Assembly: GCA_963971405.1 (NCBI GenBank)
Contig: OZ020490.1
Location: 7,984,874-8,048,873, forward strand
DNA: 64,000 bases
Direction: 5' to 3'
Origin: Psococerastis gibbosa
Taxonomy: Eukaryota; Arthropoda; Insecta; Psocodea; Psocidae
Both the position numbers and the translations under genes were made by a program. Position 1 is the first letter of the stretch. Each line of letters begins with the position of its first letter. The notes below the pieces were generated by a model. That model ran no database searches. It had not been told where the DNA came from and was given only the letters and a program-made list of their open reading frames with translations. This document shows, one piece after another, positions 44,590 to 56,000 of the stretch.

Positions 44590-45105
44590 ATTCTCTTCAT
44601 ACTTATAAGTGCCTATTGTCTGTTGTCAAACACCTATGAATAACAGTTGCATATGCGATGCCATGTATATTAAATAATTTATTTAAATATAATGTTAAAT
44701 AAAATTTAACATTAATCAATTATTATTTTGAAATCAGTAAATTTATTAATTTGAATATAGGAACTCGACAAAATATTTTCGCCTGTTTTATCAAAACTAG
44801 TCTTTTTGGCAAAATATTAAGTCCAATCTTATCACTGATAATTTAAAGAGCCAATGGGAAAAGTTTTAGTTAAACCTATTAAACATTAGAATGTTAAACT
44901 AAAACTATTGATATGGACTTTTCTCTCATTGTTTTTTTCAAATTATTGACTCATAAATAGTCAAAATGTTTATAGTCTAGACTTGATGTTTGGATATTAT
45001 GTAGCCTACATGGTAGACCTAATTGTATTTTTGACGGTGCCGAGCACATACTGTACCTTTATATCTATATTGTACTGTATGTGGTAATAATGGCCTATTA
45101 TATTT
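44590..45105. other. LINE 3' flank and AT-rich spacer
   Basis: Non-coding AT-rich stretch between two convergent LINE tails. Ends in ATTTCATTTCATTTCATTTC (45098-45120), a short repeat that probably is the tail of the minus-strand LINE. Confidence 0.4.
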
Positions 45106-45109
45106 CATT

Positions 45110-45628
45110 TCATTTCATTTCTACTGCACACAGTAACTCAACCCCAAGTTGACTGGCAAAAGTTCTGGGCTTCATGTCAGGGTAAAAAAAGAAGGGCAGA
45201 GCGTTTAGCAACCTCGGAACCAAATAGTTCGGAGATTTCCGAAAGTTTTCCACCACAGGAAAGGCCACCAGGAAACGCTCTGCTCTTCTTAATGAATGTG
45301 CTATAGGGATTCGGATAGGGAGATTTTCACATGATTTAAAATATAATTTAAGCAAATTATAGATGTACAAGTGCCGAAGAGGAAGTAATTTGAATTCGGA
45401 GAATAAGAGCCATGAAGAGAAGAACCTGGGTTTTTTGGCTATGGTACGCAAAATGTACTTTTGAGTCACAAAAAGAGGCTGTAGGTGTGTGAGATAGGTC
45501 CCTCCCCATACCGAGATCCCATAAGCCGCCCTTGATTCGAATAAGGAGCGGTAGAGGAGAAGCAGGGTTTCCTGAGGACAAATATTTCTGAGGAAAAATA
45601 ATTGACGAAGAATATATAAGTTAAGCAT
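45110..45628 (-). pseudogene. Second LINE C-terminus, different family
   Basis: Open frame with LYRSLFESRAAYGISVWGGT, LFVTQKYILRTIAKKPRFFS and LFSEFKLLPLRHLYIYNLL, equivalent to the post-RT blocks of the LINE at 44118 but clearly diverged. Truncated at its 5' end near 45640. The 3' end carries a GAAAT repeat tail (on the minus strand). Confidence 0.8.
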
Positions 45629-45924
45629 CTACATAATAGTCTCCTTAAAACAAACGTCAATGACAAAATCAAATTTGAAGCAAAATCGCATGGTGGAATA
45701 CCCGCCTAATGAATTATTGAAATTTTTTAATTATGAATGAAATAAATTGCCTTTTTACTTTGAAATTGTTCTGGCCTTTCCTTTCCACAATAAAATTATT
45801 GTGCACATGTTGTGAATACATCAGTAGAATTCGCATTGGTATTGGCGTAACGATATGTAACATAGCCTGCCGATCGAAATAAGCAGACTGGCATCCCTAT
45901 GCTTATACATAGGATGCAGTATAT

Positions 45925-47445
45925 CAGGGCTTTGTGATTTTTTTCATGAAATCACAGGATCGAAGTTACAAAATATTTGCGTCCCAATTTCGGATTTTCG
46001 CCGCTTGGTAGCGCTTGGGTGTTTCCCGCACAAATTTAAAAATTAAAATGTAGTAGTCAATATCAATTTAATGTGTCGTTTCATATTAATAAATCCATAA
46101 TGACCCAAATTTAATGAAACGAACTAGTTTTTTGTATCATTCGCACACCTAGGCCTATCTATCTACAGTACAATGATCAATGAATATTTAAAAAATGCTC
46201 GTGGTATCCTACGCAGTATGTATTAATGTATGGAAGTATCACATACAATACTTCAAATTATGTTCCAACATGAGTTTAGAAAGAGTACTGTACTTTACGT
46301 TACGGCAAGCATTCATTACGGCCTTTTCGTACAGGTCACTGGGGGTTTTACATTTTAAACCAAACCCCTGTATGAGGAAATTGGCAAAAAACGTCTTTGC
46401 GTCGTGTTCATTAAGCATACTGTCACAGTAGACCATGTATTGGACCTTTTCACAACCCCTATTTATTCAGACAGGTAACGGTCCCTTCCTTTTGACTCTG
46501 TAAGCCATGGGTGACAAGTGAAAACTCAAGGTGAGTTCCATGAAAAAGGCTTTTAAAATCCAGCATAATGCAATAACATTAATCTAATAACAAATATACA
46601 GTAATTTACAGTGAAGAGGAAGGAACACAACTAATATTTTTGACTTTTTCCTTCTGGTAGGAATTGTCTTGCATTAACTTAAAGTTTCCACTTGAATTTC
46701 CTTGCTTCAACATTTTCTCTGGCGGGACGAGACGCCTCCTATTCTCCTGTTCCTCGAAATCGGTTGCCCTAAAAATGTTAATAATATTAGCCTACCGATA
46801 CATACCAATTAAAATAAGACAACCTATTTTGTTTTAGTTAATGTATGCTGCAGTGGGCCCATAGAGGGAAGTCACTGTCACAAATTATTAATTCGCAAGC
46901 CCAATGCATGCAAAGGGTTGAAAATGTTTCTCGTAGGCTGTACAGTAACTTGTTGTACTCAGGTGTGTTTGGGCCTTGGGGGGTGTCTTAAGTGACTTAA
47001 TTTGTCTACAAGACGGCAACATATACACTTTAAGAAGAATTAAAACTATTGTGGGTTGAATATAAATTACTAACTTACCTTTTAGAAGTATTATTGTAGG
47101 CCTACTGTACTTTACATAATGTGTGGTATAGTGTGAAGTTTTCAATCCAACAACTGAACTTATTTTATTAGTAAAGTAGGCATTGCTGTAGAGATAGAAA
47201 CAATAAATAATTTTTATCATTTTTGTTTATCAAAAACCCACTCATTACTGCTGCGTTGTTTTTGTTTTGAATATGAATGTTGACTTCAAAACAGGCAGCC
47301 AATAGTAGGCCAAGTTTTATAGAACGTTTGAATACACGCACAATTGTTTATTAATAAATTAATTTGATTGGTTAAAACTGGGACGCAAATATTTTGTGAC
47401 TCGGCTCATGTGATTTTTCTAGTTGGAATCACAGACGGCCCTATA
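45925..47445. mobile_element. 1.5-kb element with ~65-bp inverted ends
   Basis: CAGGGCTTTGTGATT, ATGAAATCACAGGATCG and ACAAAATATTTGCGTCCCAA (45926-46000) match the reverse complement of 47380-47445. The interior has short open frames (46239-46436 and 46640-46760 on the minus strand, the latter after an acceptor-like TTTTTAG) without a recognisable domain. Target duplication unclear. Possibly a non-autonomous or unfamiliar DNA transposon. Confidence 0.6.
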
Positions 47446-47449
47446 CCGA

Positions 47450-47980
47450 CTAGCATTCTATAGTAAATATTATTCTATGATATGTAAAGCCTGAGTGTTC
47501 AAAATGTTTTGTAAACAAGAAATTATCGTAAAATTTGGGGGAAATTAATTAATTGCTCGTTCCACAGCCACAAAGATATAAAAGGGAACAGATGAAAAAA
47601 TCTTAAAAAATACGAGTTTTCTGTGAAAGCTGTCTATTTCCCAGATTTACAACTGTTCTACAAAATGGGTTTAAGGCTCTTTGCCCCATTTTTCTAATGT
47701 AATAATATTTCAGTTCATAAAAAATAAACTTCCTGCGATAACTTGTTTTTTGTATAAGTTTTTTATCTGTTCACTTTGTTATCTTTGTAACTGTTTAGTT
47801 TCGTCATAAAATCAGCAAAATTTCTTGTTTAAAAAACATTTTGAACATTTTAATACAAATGTATACAAAAGGGGTAAGCCGTTCTAACTAATACTCAAGG
47901 ACGTACGCAGCTTTTAAATTAAGGGGGCCTGGGCTGAGTGTCCCTGACGGTTCTGGAGTCCAGCAGCTGTTCATCCCTGG
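47450..47980. other. No gene; one MITE-like end
   Basis: AT-rich. CAAGGACGTACGCAGC at 47893 resembles a hAT MITE tip and is followed by a GGGGG tract, but the partner end was not found. Confidence 0.35.
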
Positions 47981-48109
47981 TATTAAAAATGTAAACAAGA
48001 TAATTTTATAATGGAAAGTGCCATTCAAAATTTGTTTGTTTACAGTTTTAACCTCAGGAGTAAGTTAATACCCATCGCCATAATCGGCCCACTGAAGGGG
48101 GACAGGGGA

Positions 48110-49340
48110 TCTCCGCCGAGGGTAATGTTTAGGAAAAAATAGGTCTGAAATAATAGGGTTTTACGCATTTAGATAGCAGTAACGCTTAGATTTTACGGAC
48201 GTAGAATATAACTGCAAACAATTAAGGGAAGCCCGGAGGTCTCCACGTGGTATTTTTTATTATTTAAAAACAGGGGTTGTACAACAGCCATGCTCACAGA
48301 TCTAGACTTGTTGAAAGTGCTTGAAACAGGGGGGGGGGGGTCCAGGAGCATTTTTTTTAGCTTCTTTTATTGCCTCTTCTATCGAAGATTGGCGATCCTC
48401 ATGGGTGTTGTAGTCATAATGACTACACTAGGGAACAAAAAATTTCGCACTATAATTTGAAATTTTTAAAGTCTATGATTAAAATGATCTGATTGGTAGG
48501 GCCCAAAATTTTCATACAAAAGTTGTCCATCGCTGGTATTTGAATTTATTTTTGCTATGTTGGGTAAAATCAGTACATTTTTGCATCCTTCCTATTTCCA
48601 ATCAGTGCGCAGGACGCTGATGGTCAATACTGTACTGACTAAATTAGTACGGATGGTGACCCTGTATACATACTGTATATGCAAAATATTAAAATTAAAG
48701 TAGTAGGAGTGTGTGGTTTGTTTCGAATATTTTGATAACTCTATTCCCTAATGTAGAGGCTAATGTGGCTATCGTATCAAAAACAACAAGAAGGGAAAGT
48801 CAGCGTAATTGGCCTGATTGTGACAAGAAAATTAGCATTTGTCACCCCTCGAGAGTTATACTCTTGCATGGAATGCGAAAATTACCCCTTGTCTGAATAT
48901 ACATTATGTCAAGGTTAGGCAAAAATATACGTCGTGTAGGCTAATAATTCACACAGTAATTACGGTAAATATACGACGCGACCTCAGCAATACCTTTATA
49001 CGTTTTTATAACTACTGGAGAAAGTTTAATGAAGGTTGATATTTTCAATTTCGGGATTTCAGTGGATTTACACGTTTTGAGGTCCCAGGAACCAAAAAAG
49101 TGGTGTTTACGAAATTTCTGTCTGTTTGGCAAGCTACTCGGCAGATTTTGATGAAATTTGACATGTAGGTTCAAAAAAATCATACCTTGAGCTAAATCAA
49201 TTTTAGGGGTTTTACCCTCCGAAATCTTCTCAAAAAACGGCTAAAAATGTTTTTGGTCAGAAACGGCTTCACCGGTTTTCCTAGCTTATATTGTAGGTTA
49301 TATAGACTATATTGTAGTTGTTATTAATGTAAACAAAATG
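48110..49340. other. No gene seen
   Basis: Repeat-rich upstream region of CHT1 with a G-run near 48331-48342. No coding segment recognised. 49070-49235 is the inverted relative of the repeat at 42780-42990. Confidence 0.4.
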
Positions 49341-49359
49341 CAACAGGACGCGTGAAGAA

Positions 49360-49560
49360 GACTAAATTAGTAGAATCCGGGATGATAAGCCGTGGTCGTT
49401 CTGAAAGCGTACTTCCAAACGTTTCGTCAACATCTGCAGCAACCGCTGCTGAGCCTCGAGATACAATCAACATCTTCAGTGGAACTGCGTTGACGTCTAA
49501 TATTGTATCTCGGAGGGTCAGCTGCAACTGTTTGGGCAGTGGGATGTGCACTGATATTTA
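49360..49560 (-). repeat. Dispersed repeat with hammerhead-like core, copy 3 (rearranged)
   Basis: Same family as 5296 and 33240: AGCCGTGGTCGTTCTGAAAG and CTTCCAAACGTTTCGTCAAC. The stem region is interrupted by GCTGCTGAGCCTCGAGATAC, a block also present in the copy at 33340, and the adjacent arm contains ATTGTATCTCGGAGG in inverted orientation. Confidence 0.6.
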
Positions 49561-49714
49561 TACCAAGCTGCGGGGTGGTGGGGGTGGAAGCGATGTCCTT
49601 CTCGCACCTGATTGGCTCCCTACTACCTCAACATGACGTCAGTTTCTTTGTTGTAGTCTTGTTTAACTGGATACCTTATTCTGTTGACCTTTAGTCCAAT
49701 TTCTTTGTTTGCAG

Positions 49715-50014
49715 GTCGCAGCGGATGGCCTGTCGCATGAATGCATCTGCGACGCATCCCCCATGTGCGGGCTAGGCTTTAGAACCAGAAATTGTCCCTC
49801 TCAGAAGACATCCCTCAGGTGGGGAGACTGCTGTTACCTCCACTGTTAGCTGCGCCACCATTGGGGAGACTGCTCTTGCCTCAATTGTTGCCCGCGCAAC
49901 CACCATTCTTGTTATTGTTGTTGTACAAATTATCATATAGTTTATATTGGAGAGATGACGTGCATAGACTGTATTTAATATTGGTTGAGTGATATTTCGG
50001 ATTGCAAAGTTACC
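49715..50014 (+). promoter_or_regulatory. Probable 5' UTR exon portion of CHT1
   Basis: A TTCTTTGTTTGCAG acceptor-like signal (ending 49714) precedes 300 bp leading to the CHT1 ATG. Small upstream ATGs occur (for example 49738). If the acceptor is used, a further non-coding exon lies upstream. The interval has a short internal repeat (TTGGGGAGACTGCT-like, 49817 and 49862). Confidence 0.4.
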
Positions 50015-53000
50015 ATGATTAACATTTTGGGCATTCTTTCCATCGTCATCTTCTACGTGGCCATTCTTATTGTGGGAATCTGGGCTGCGAAGAAGAAGGA
50101 AGTCGGCAATGACTCGGAAGAAGAGGTTATGTTGGCCGGGAGGAATATTGGGCTGTTTGTGGGCATTTTTACTATGACTGGTAAGTTAGTAGTTTAGGCC
50201 AGGGGTTCCCAACATGTGGGCCATGGACCACCGGTGGTCCACATACATATATCAGGTGGTGCCAACGGCCTTACCATGTTCAATCCATGAGAGCAGAGCA
50301 TGTTTCAAACTGCGGCAAACTTGGTAGTGTGTACAGCGTTGGCTGGGGAACATGGTGGGACTGTGACATGATAACGCGCTATGACTATACCAGTCAGTCT
50401 ACGTGCGTGTCGAGTCCTGGTCACCTCCGATTTAATCGTGTGGCTTTACCGTGTTCCCCAAGTGGTTCGGAATCCACTATAATCAGGAGGTCCACCCTGT
50501 CAGGCAACTCGCCTTCTCCCCGAGATGAAAGAGTCTGCCCTTAGGGTGCCTCATGTTAACAAACAGACTCACTCCCCCACCATGCTGAAAGCAGGCGTTG
50601 GAAAACAACTATATCAGGTAGTCCACGGACCAAGGTAAGAAATAAGAATATAAAACAGCTGAGTGATTGGAAATAAAATACAGTAAGTCTTGGCACTGAA
50701 CTTCAAAATCCACCCGATGCTAGTTCTAAACATTTAATCAAATATTAGCAGGTAATTGTAGGCACAAACTACTTGATTTTGGTCCTAGAATTTAACGATT
50801 TTCCTATCACAACCATGGGAGTCCACGGAAAATGATAAGATAATCTAGTGGTCCACGGACAAAAGGTTTGGGAACCCCTTGTTTAGGCTATGCCGCCTTT
50901 GATGAAGCAGTAGAATTCACTTACTTACTTACTAACTTACTAGCCTTGGCATGGGCGAACTCATTTTCAGTAAGTTTGGCCTACTTCTGTTTCATTCGAC
51001 GGAGAATTTTTTCTTCTTTTTTATACCAAATACTAAGGGAAGACCTTGTAAGACCAGCACCACGCACCGCCAGGTGTGAGCGACTGGATCTTGTACCAAG
51101 AGGTTTCGCCTACCTTAGAAAACTCCCGATTAAACTGAGAGCGGCTACTAACTCCCCTAAAATGCTTAGAGAAAGCTTTCTACATTGTCACTGAGGGACT
51201 AGCACAATGACAGAACTACCTGATTTTGAAGATTTTACTTTATACTTTCTTGTCAATTACTTGATTGTATTATTTATCATTAATATATATTTATTTCATT
51301 TATTTATTTTAAAAAAAATTGAACTAAAAATTTTTTTTGTTACTTCCCAACAAAGGCGATATAATTTCCACCTTTTATGTAGTTTGCTTCGCAACAAGAT
51401 TTATAGTTTGCGGTAATTTTGCACGGCGTATAGTCTCCAAATTTAAAGCTATTGAATCCTTTGTCCCTCATGGGTTTACTGTAAAAGTGGGCCGAAAGGC
51501 CCAATATTCGCCCATAAACACAATTTTCTTTCTTTCATACTTCTTACAACCCTACTTATATAGGTAAAGCAGTAGCGCAGTAACTTTGGTCGTTGGTCTT
51601 GGTGGGAGAAACCCCTAGTTTTCTGTAGAACCCACAGACTCCATAAATTAACACTGTTTGAAGACAGAAAGTTTTCTAAAGATAAGCCAGAAGATCAAGG
51701 TTCCAACCCCTTTAAACCTTAAAATTAATGAAGCTCAATTTAAAAGAAGACAGTGATCTATATAAACACTTGATGTCTTCATAAATTATCTAAGACCTTA
51801 GAAGACTCATTGCCAAATGACTTTAAGAGAGAACTTTTTCTTCAGGTTAGATTAATTAGAAGGACGTGCTTCTTAAAGGGTGAGTGGATGGGGGTTGGAG
51901 TTAAGGGGTCATAGGGGAAAGAAAAGGAGGCGGGGGGGGGGGGGAATTATCGAGCAGCCACTTCTGGCACTTGTCCAGTTCTACAATAGCCTATTCTCTT
52001 TTATTCTTGGAGCGAAGATTTATTACAGTGTTGTAACACAATTTTTGATTGCCTACGTTTTCCAAAGGCGCAGGAAAGAAAATGGAATATTCACTCCCTC
52101 ATGTTATTCCCAGGGTCTACAGCGTTTTTTTCAGAAGCGTCTCATAGGGCTTTGCCAGACCCAAGGCCGTGCCCAGGTTTTGGTTTCGGGGGGGGGGGGG
52201 GGGGGGGAGAGGGGTCCATTTTTTTTAACGTAATTTATTAATTTAAGTCCATTCTATCCAGTGTTCAAACTCAAATAAATTTATTCCAATTATTCTTCAC
52301 CCAATACAGGTGTCGATAAAATGATAAATTGTGTGTCCCTAAAATATAAAATTAAATGTAAATTTGTGTAACGCCTTTTTTTTTTGGGGGGGGGGGGGTC
52401 CGGACCCCTTGAATCCCCTGGGCACGGCCATGGCCAGACCCCTCTCGGATACAGTTGACGGACATTTAACGAAGGGACTTGCATTGCCTGCCGTGTTAAT
52501 AGTCATTAGAGGCACTAAGAGGCCAACGTCACTTATGTGCCCATTCCACCGACCGGCTAGGGCTATTTACAAAAACTGTGACGTGGTAGCAGACATTCAA
52601 GACTTTGGTGACGTTTCCACCGACCTCGCATTGCAGAATGCAAATGACATTAACGGAAATTTGAATTTTTCTTTTTATTGAAATCTATTAAAATGTTTGT
52701 ACTTAACATATCCCATGACGCCATTTTTTAATTTTAGTTTGTTTGTTTGTGATTTTACTGTATGATCATTGATCAATTTAAACTATGGCCTAGAGGAAAA
52801 TAAACATTTCCGTCAATTCTGCAATGCGAGGTCGATGGAAATCCCGCCTAAGTCTTGAATATCTGCTACCACGTCACTGTTTTTGTAAATAGCCCTAGCC
52901 GGTCGGTGGAATGGGCGCCTTAGGCGGGGTTTCCATCGACCTCGCATTGCAGAATTGACGGAGATGTTTATTTTCCTCTAGGCCATAGTATAAATTGATC

Positions 53001-56000
53001 AATGATCTTACAGTAAAATCACAAACAAACAAACTAAAATTAAAAAATGGGGTCATGGGATATGTCAAGTACAAACATTTTAATAGATTTCTATAAAAAG
53101 AAAAATTCTAATTTCCGTCAATGTCATTTGCATTCCGCAATGCGAGGTCGGTGGAAACCCCGTCTAAGTCTTGAATGTCTGCTACCACGTCGCCGTTCTT
53201 GTAAATAGCCCTAGCCGGTCGGTGGAATGGGCGCCTTAGCAGAGCAGGTTGAAGTATACTCCTCCCTACCTTAAACCTCCTTTTTGACCGCTATCCTTTG
53301 CCTGATTCACTAGGGGCAAAAGGTTGGTAAACAAGTTAAATGAAGTCATATAATTAAATTAATGCAAGTAAATTAAGAGTGGTCCGAAAGGCTCAAAATT
53401 CGCCTATTAGTCAATGTATATATATAGTCAATGTGTGTGACAGTAAGGAAAACATTTTTTCCTTACTTTTTTCTTTCCTTTTATCCTCCTTTCTAAATTA
53501 GATTCCCTTCCTTCCAGCGACATGGGTAGGAGGAGGGTATATCAATGGCACGGCCGAGATTATCTACTCGCAGGGTTTGGTGTGGTGCCAGGCTCCGTTC
53601 GGCTACGCTCTCAGCTTGGTTTTTGGCGGAGTCTTCTTCGCCAACCCCATGAGACGGCAGGGCTACGTCACAATGCTGGACCCACTGCAAGACCTGTTCG
53701 GATCAAGAATGGGCGGGTTGCTCTTCTTACCTGCGCTCTGCGGAGAAGTTTTCTGGGCCGCTGGAATCCTGGCCGCTTTAGGTAAGTGCTTTTACAGTGT
53801 TGTACAATATTTTCAAAAAATCCTCTTCTATCGATGATTGGTCATCAGGGAAATTCGGACTTGGAGACTGCTGCTCTGAAAAGGGAAGTCGTACTCTTGC
53901 CAAACCACTGTCTGAGTTTCTTCAACCGGGATGTTCTTCTTCTACCGGAAACCCTCTGTCATTCTAGCTTCCCTTATTTAATTACGTGCAGAATGCAATA
54001 CTTTTCGTTCCTCATCACATGGCCGAAGTATGTTAGTTTCCGTTTCTTAACCATCTGCAATCAACTCGGCTTCTATGTATCCATTCGCCTCAGGACCTCA
54101 GCATTAAGGACACGATTTCTCCAGGATATGCGGAACATTCGTCTGTATACCCACATTTCAAATATTGATGATTGTTAATCCAATGGTGTGGGCAAAGCGG
54201 AAAACAGGTGGCCCGAGGTCGCCATATTGATAACGGCGGTGTGTTTCTCATCTAGGTTAATATATATCGTTGGTATTGCTACTCTGTGTATACTATTGTT
54301 TTCTTCCGTAGGAGCTACAATCAGCGTTATCATCGACGTAGAAAGGGCTCACTCCGTTATATTCAGCGCCATTGTTGTGGTATTTTACACTGAATTTGGA
54401 GGGCTGTACGCTGTTGCTTATACTGACGTCATACAACTCTTCTGCATTTTCGTTGGCCTGGTGAGTTATTATTGCACTATTATCTCGAGTTCTATGTATG
54501 AGAGATGGGACATTGTAGCTTCCCGCGAAAAATAAATTTTGAATTTTCTGGGGCCACCCGTTAGGACCCCTGTGACAAGCTATTGAAAAGACGGGGCAAA
54601 TGGGTTCCCGCCAAAATTATGTTTTGTGGCCAGTCATTGAAAGGGCGTAGCAGGTGGCCCCAGGATACAAAAAATATTTTTGGCGCTTTCGAATGTTCTA
54701 TCTCTCTTTTATATAAAACTACATTATTTTTAACCTTCTTTTTTAAGTGTTTCTGGCTTATAAGCTGGATTGTTGTATCAGGGCTGCCAAACGACTTCAG
54801 CCGTATTCCTCGGAATACCCCGGAATTTTTTAAAATGTTAGTCCCCATTATATTATATGACTTTTTAACACATGTCTGTCCTTGGCCCTGGTTCCTAACC
54901 TTATCTGGTTATTTTAATTGTAACTTTAAATTGCAGCCGATAAAAAATACCCATCAGCTTCGGCTTCAACCATCACAAATTGACATAATTCCATAAATTG
55001 GCATACAAATAATGGTATGCATAAGTATTTCCCCCAAAATCCACAGAAAAACCTAAAAAATGGTTAATCCCAGAAATTTCTCGGAATAGAATTATTTCCC
55101 ATGGCATTCTCAAGTAAACCACGGGATGTGGCAGCCCTGTAAGTTGTATTTTCTTGTGACGCATGAGCTGAGTAATTTAAATTAGTATGAGTAGTATTGT
55201 AGTATATTACTTGATATACGCTTTCTGGAGCTGTTGGTTATAGAGTGATACAACCTGAACAAGGCCGTAGCCAAGGGGGGTTCATGGGGGTTTAAGCTGA
55301 AAAGAAATGGCCTGACACTAGATAGAATCGGATTTTGAAAGGGAAAATAAAAACTACTATGTAATATCCATTGAAATCTCTAAACCCCCCCCCTGAAAAG
55401 AATCCTAGCTACGGCCTTGAATCTGAAATATTGTTTGATAAGAGGGGTAGTAGTAGTAGTAGTGTTCGCCGGGTTAATAACGACTTAGGCCTCAAATTTG
55501 AGCTAATAGAGTGACCCCGACTTGACTGTCCTATGCCAGCCCATAGGACAGTGGACCTCCTGATTATAGTGGATTCCGAACCACTTGGGAAACACAGTGA
55601 AGTCACACGATTAGTTCGGAGTTGACCAGGACAAGTCCTACCATGTTTCCCTACCGGCACTGTGCACACAACCAAGTCATCTGCGGCATTGAGCCTGCTC
55701 TGGTCCGCTGGATTCAACTTGGTTTGGCGGCCGGCTGATCAGAGGGGTAACAAATATAGGAGTTAAAGTACACAGGAGCTGTTAAGAATTTTTATTTTAT
55801 AGAATGTTATTTTTTTAATCATGCGTGAACACACGAATAATTATTAGCCGAATAGGCCTACATGTGAGATACACTTTATTTTTACAATAATGGGAAAAAC
55901 GTGCACGGTTGTCTAATTGCATTTCTGTAGGAATTGGCTGGCAGCCTAAGGATACCTACTCCCAGCACCCATATGGTTTTGACAATATGAAGACAGGTGC

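Noticed and set aside
31929-53235. CRISPR array or integron-like cassette array
   Set aside because: Repeats are palindromic, spread over 20 kb among eukaryotic exons, with TTA flanks typical of transposons.
53518-53785. The other open frames over CHT1 exon 2
   Set aside because: Shadows of the transporter exon; only one frame gives the transporter motifs and joins neighbouring exons in phase.
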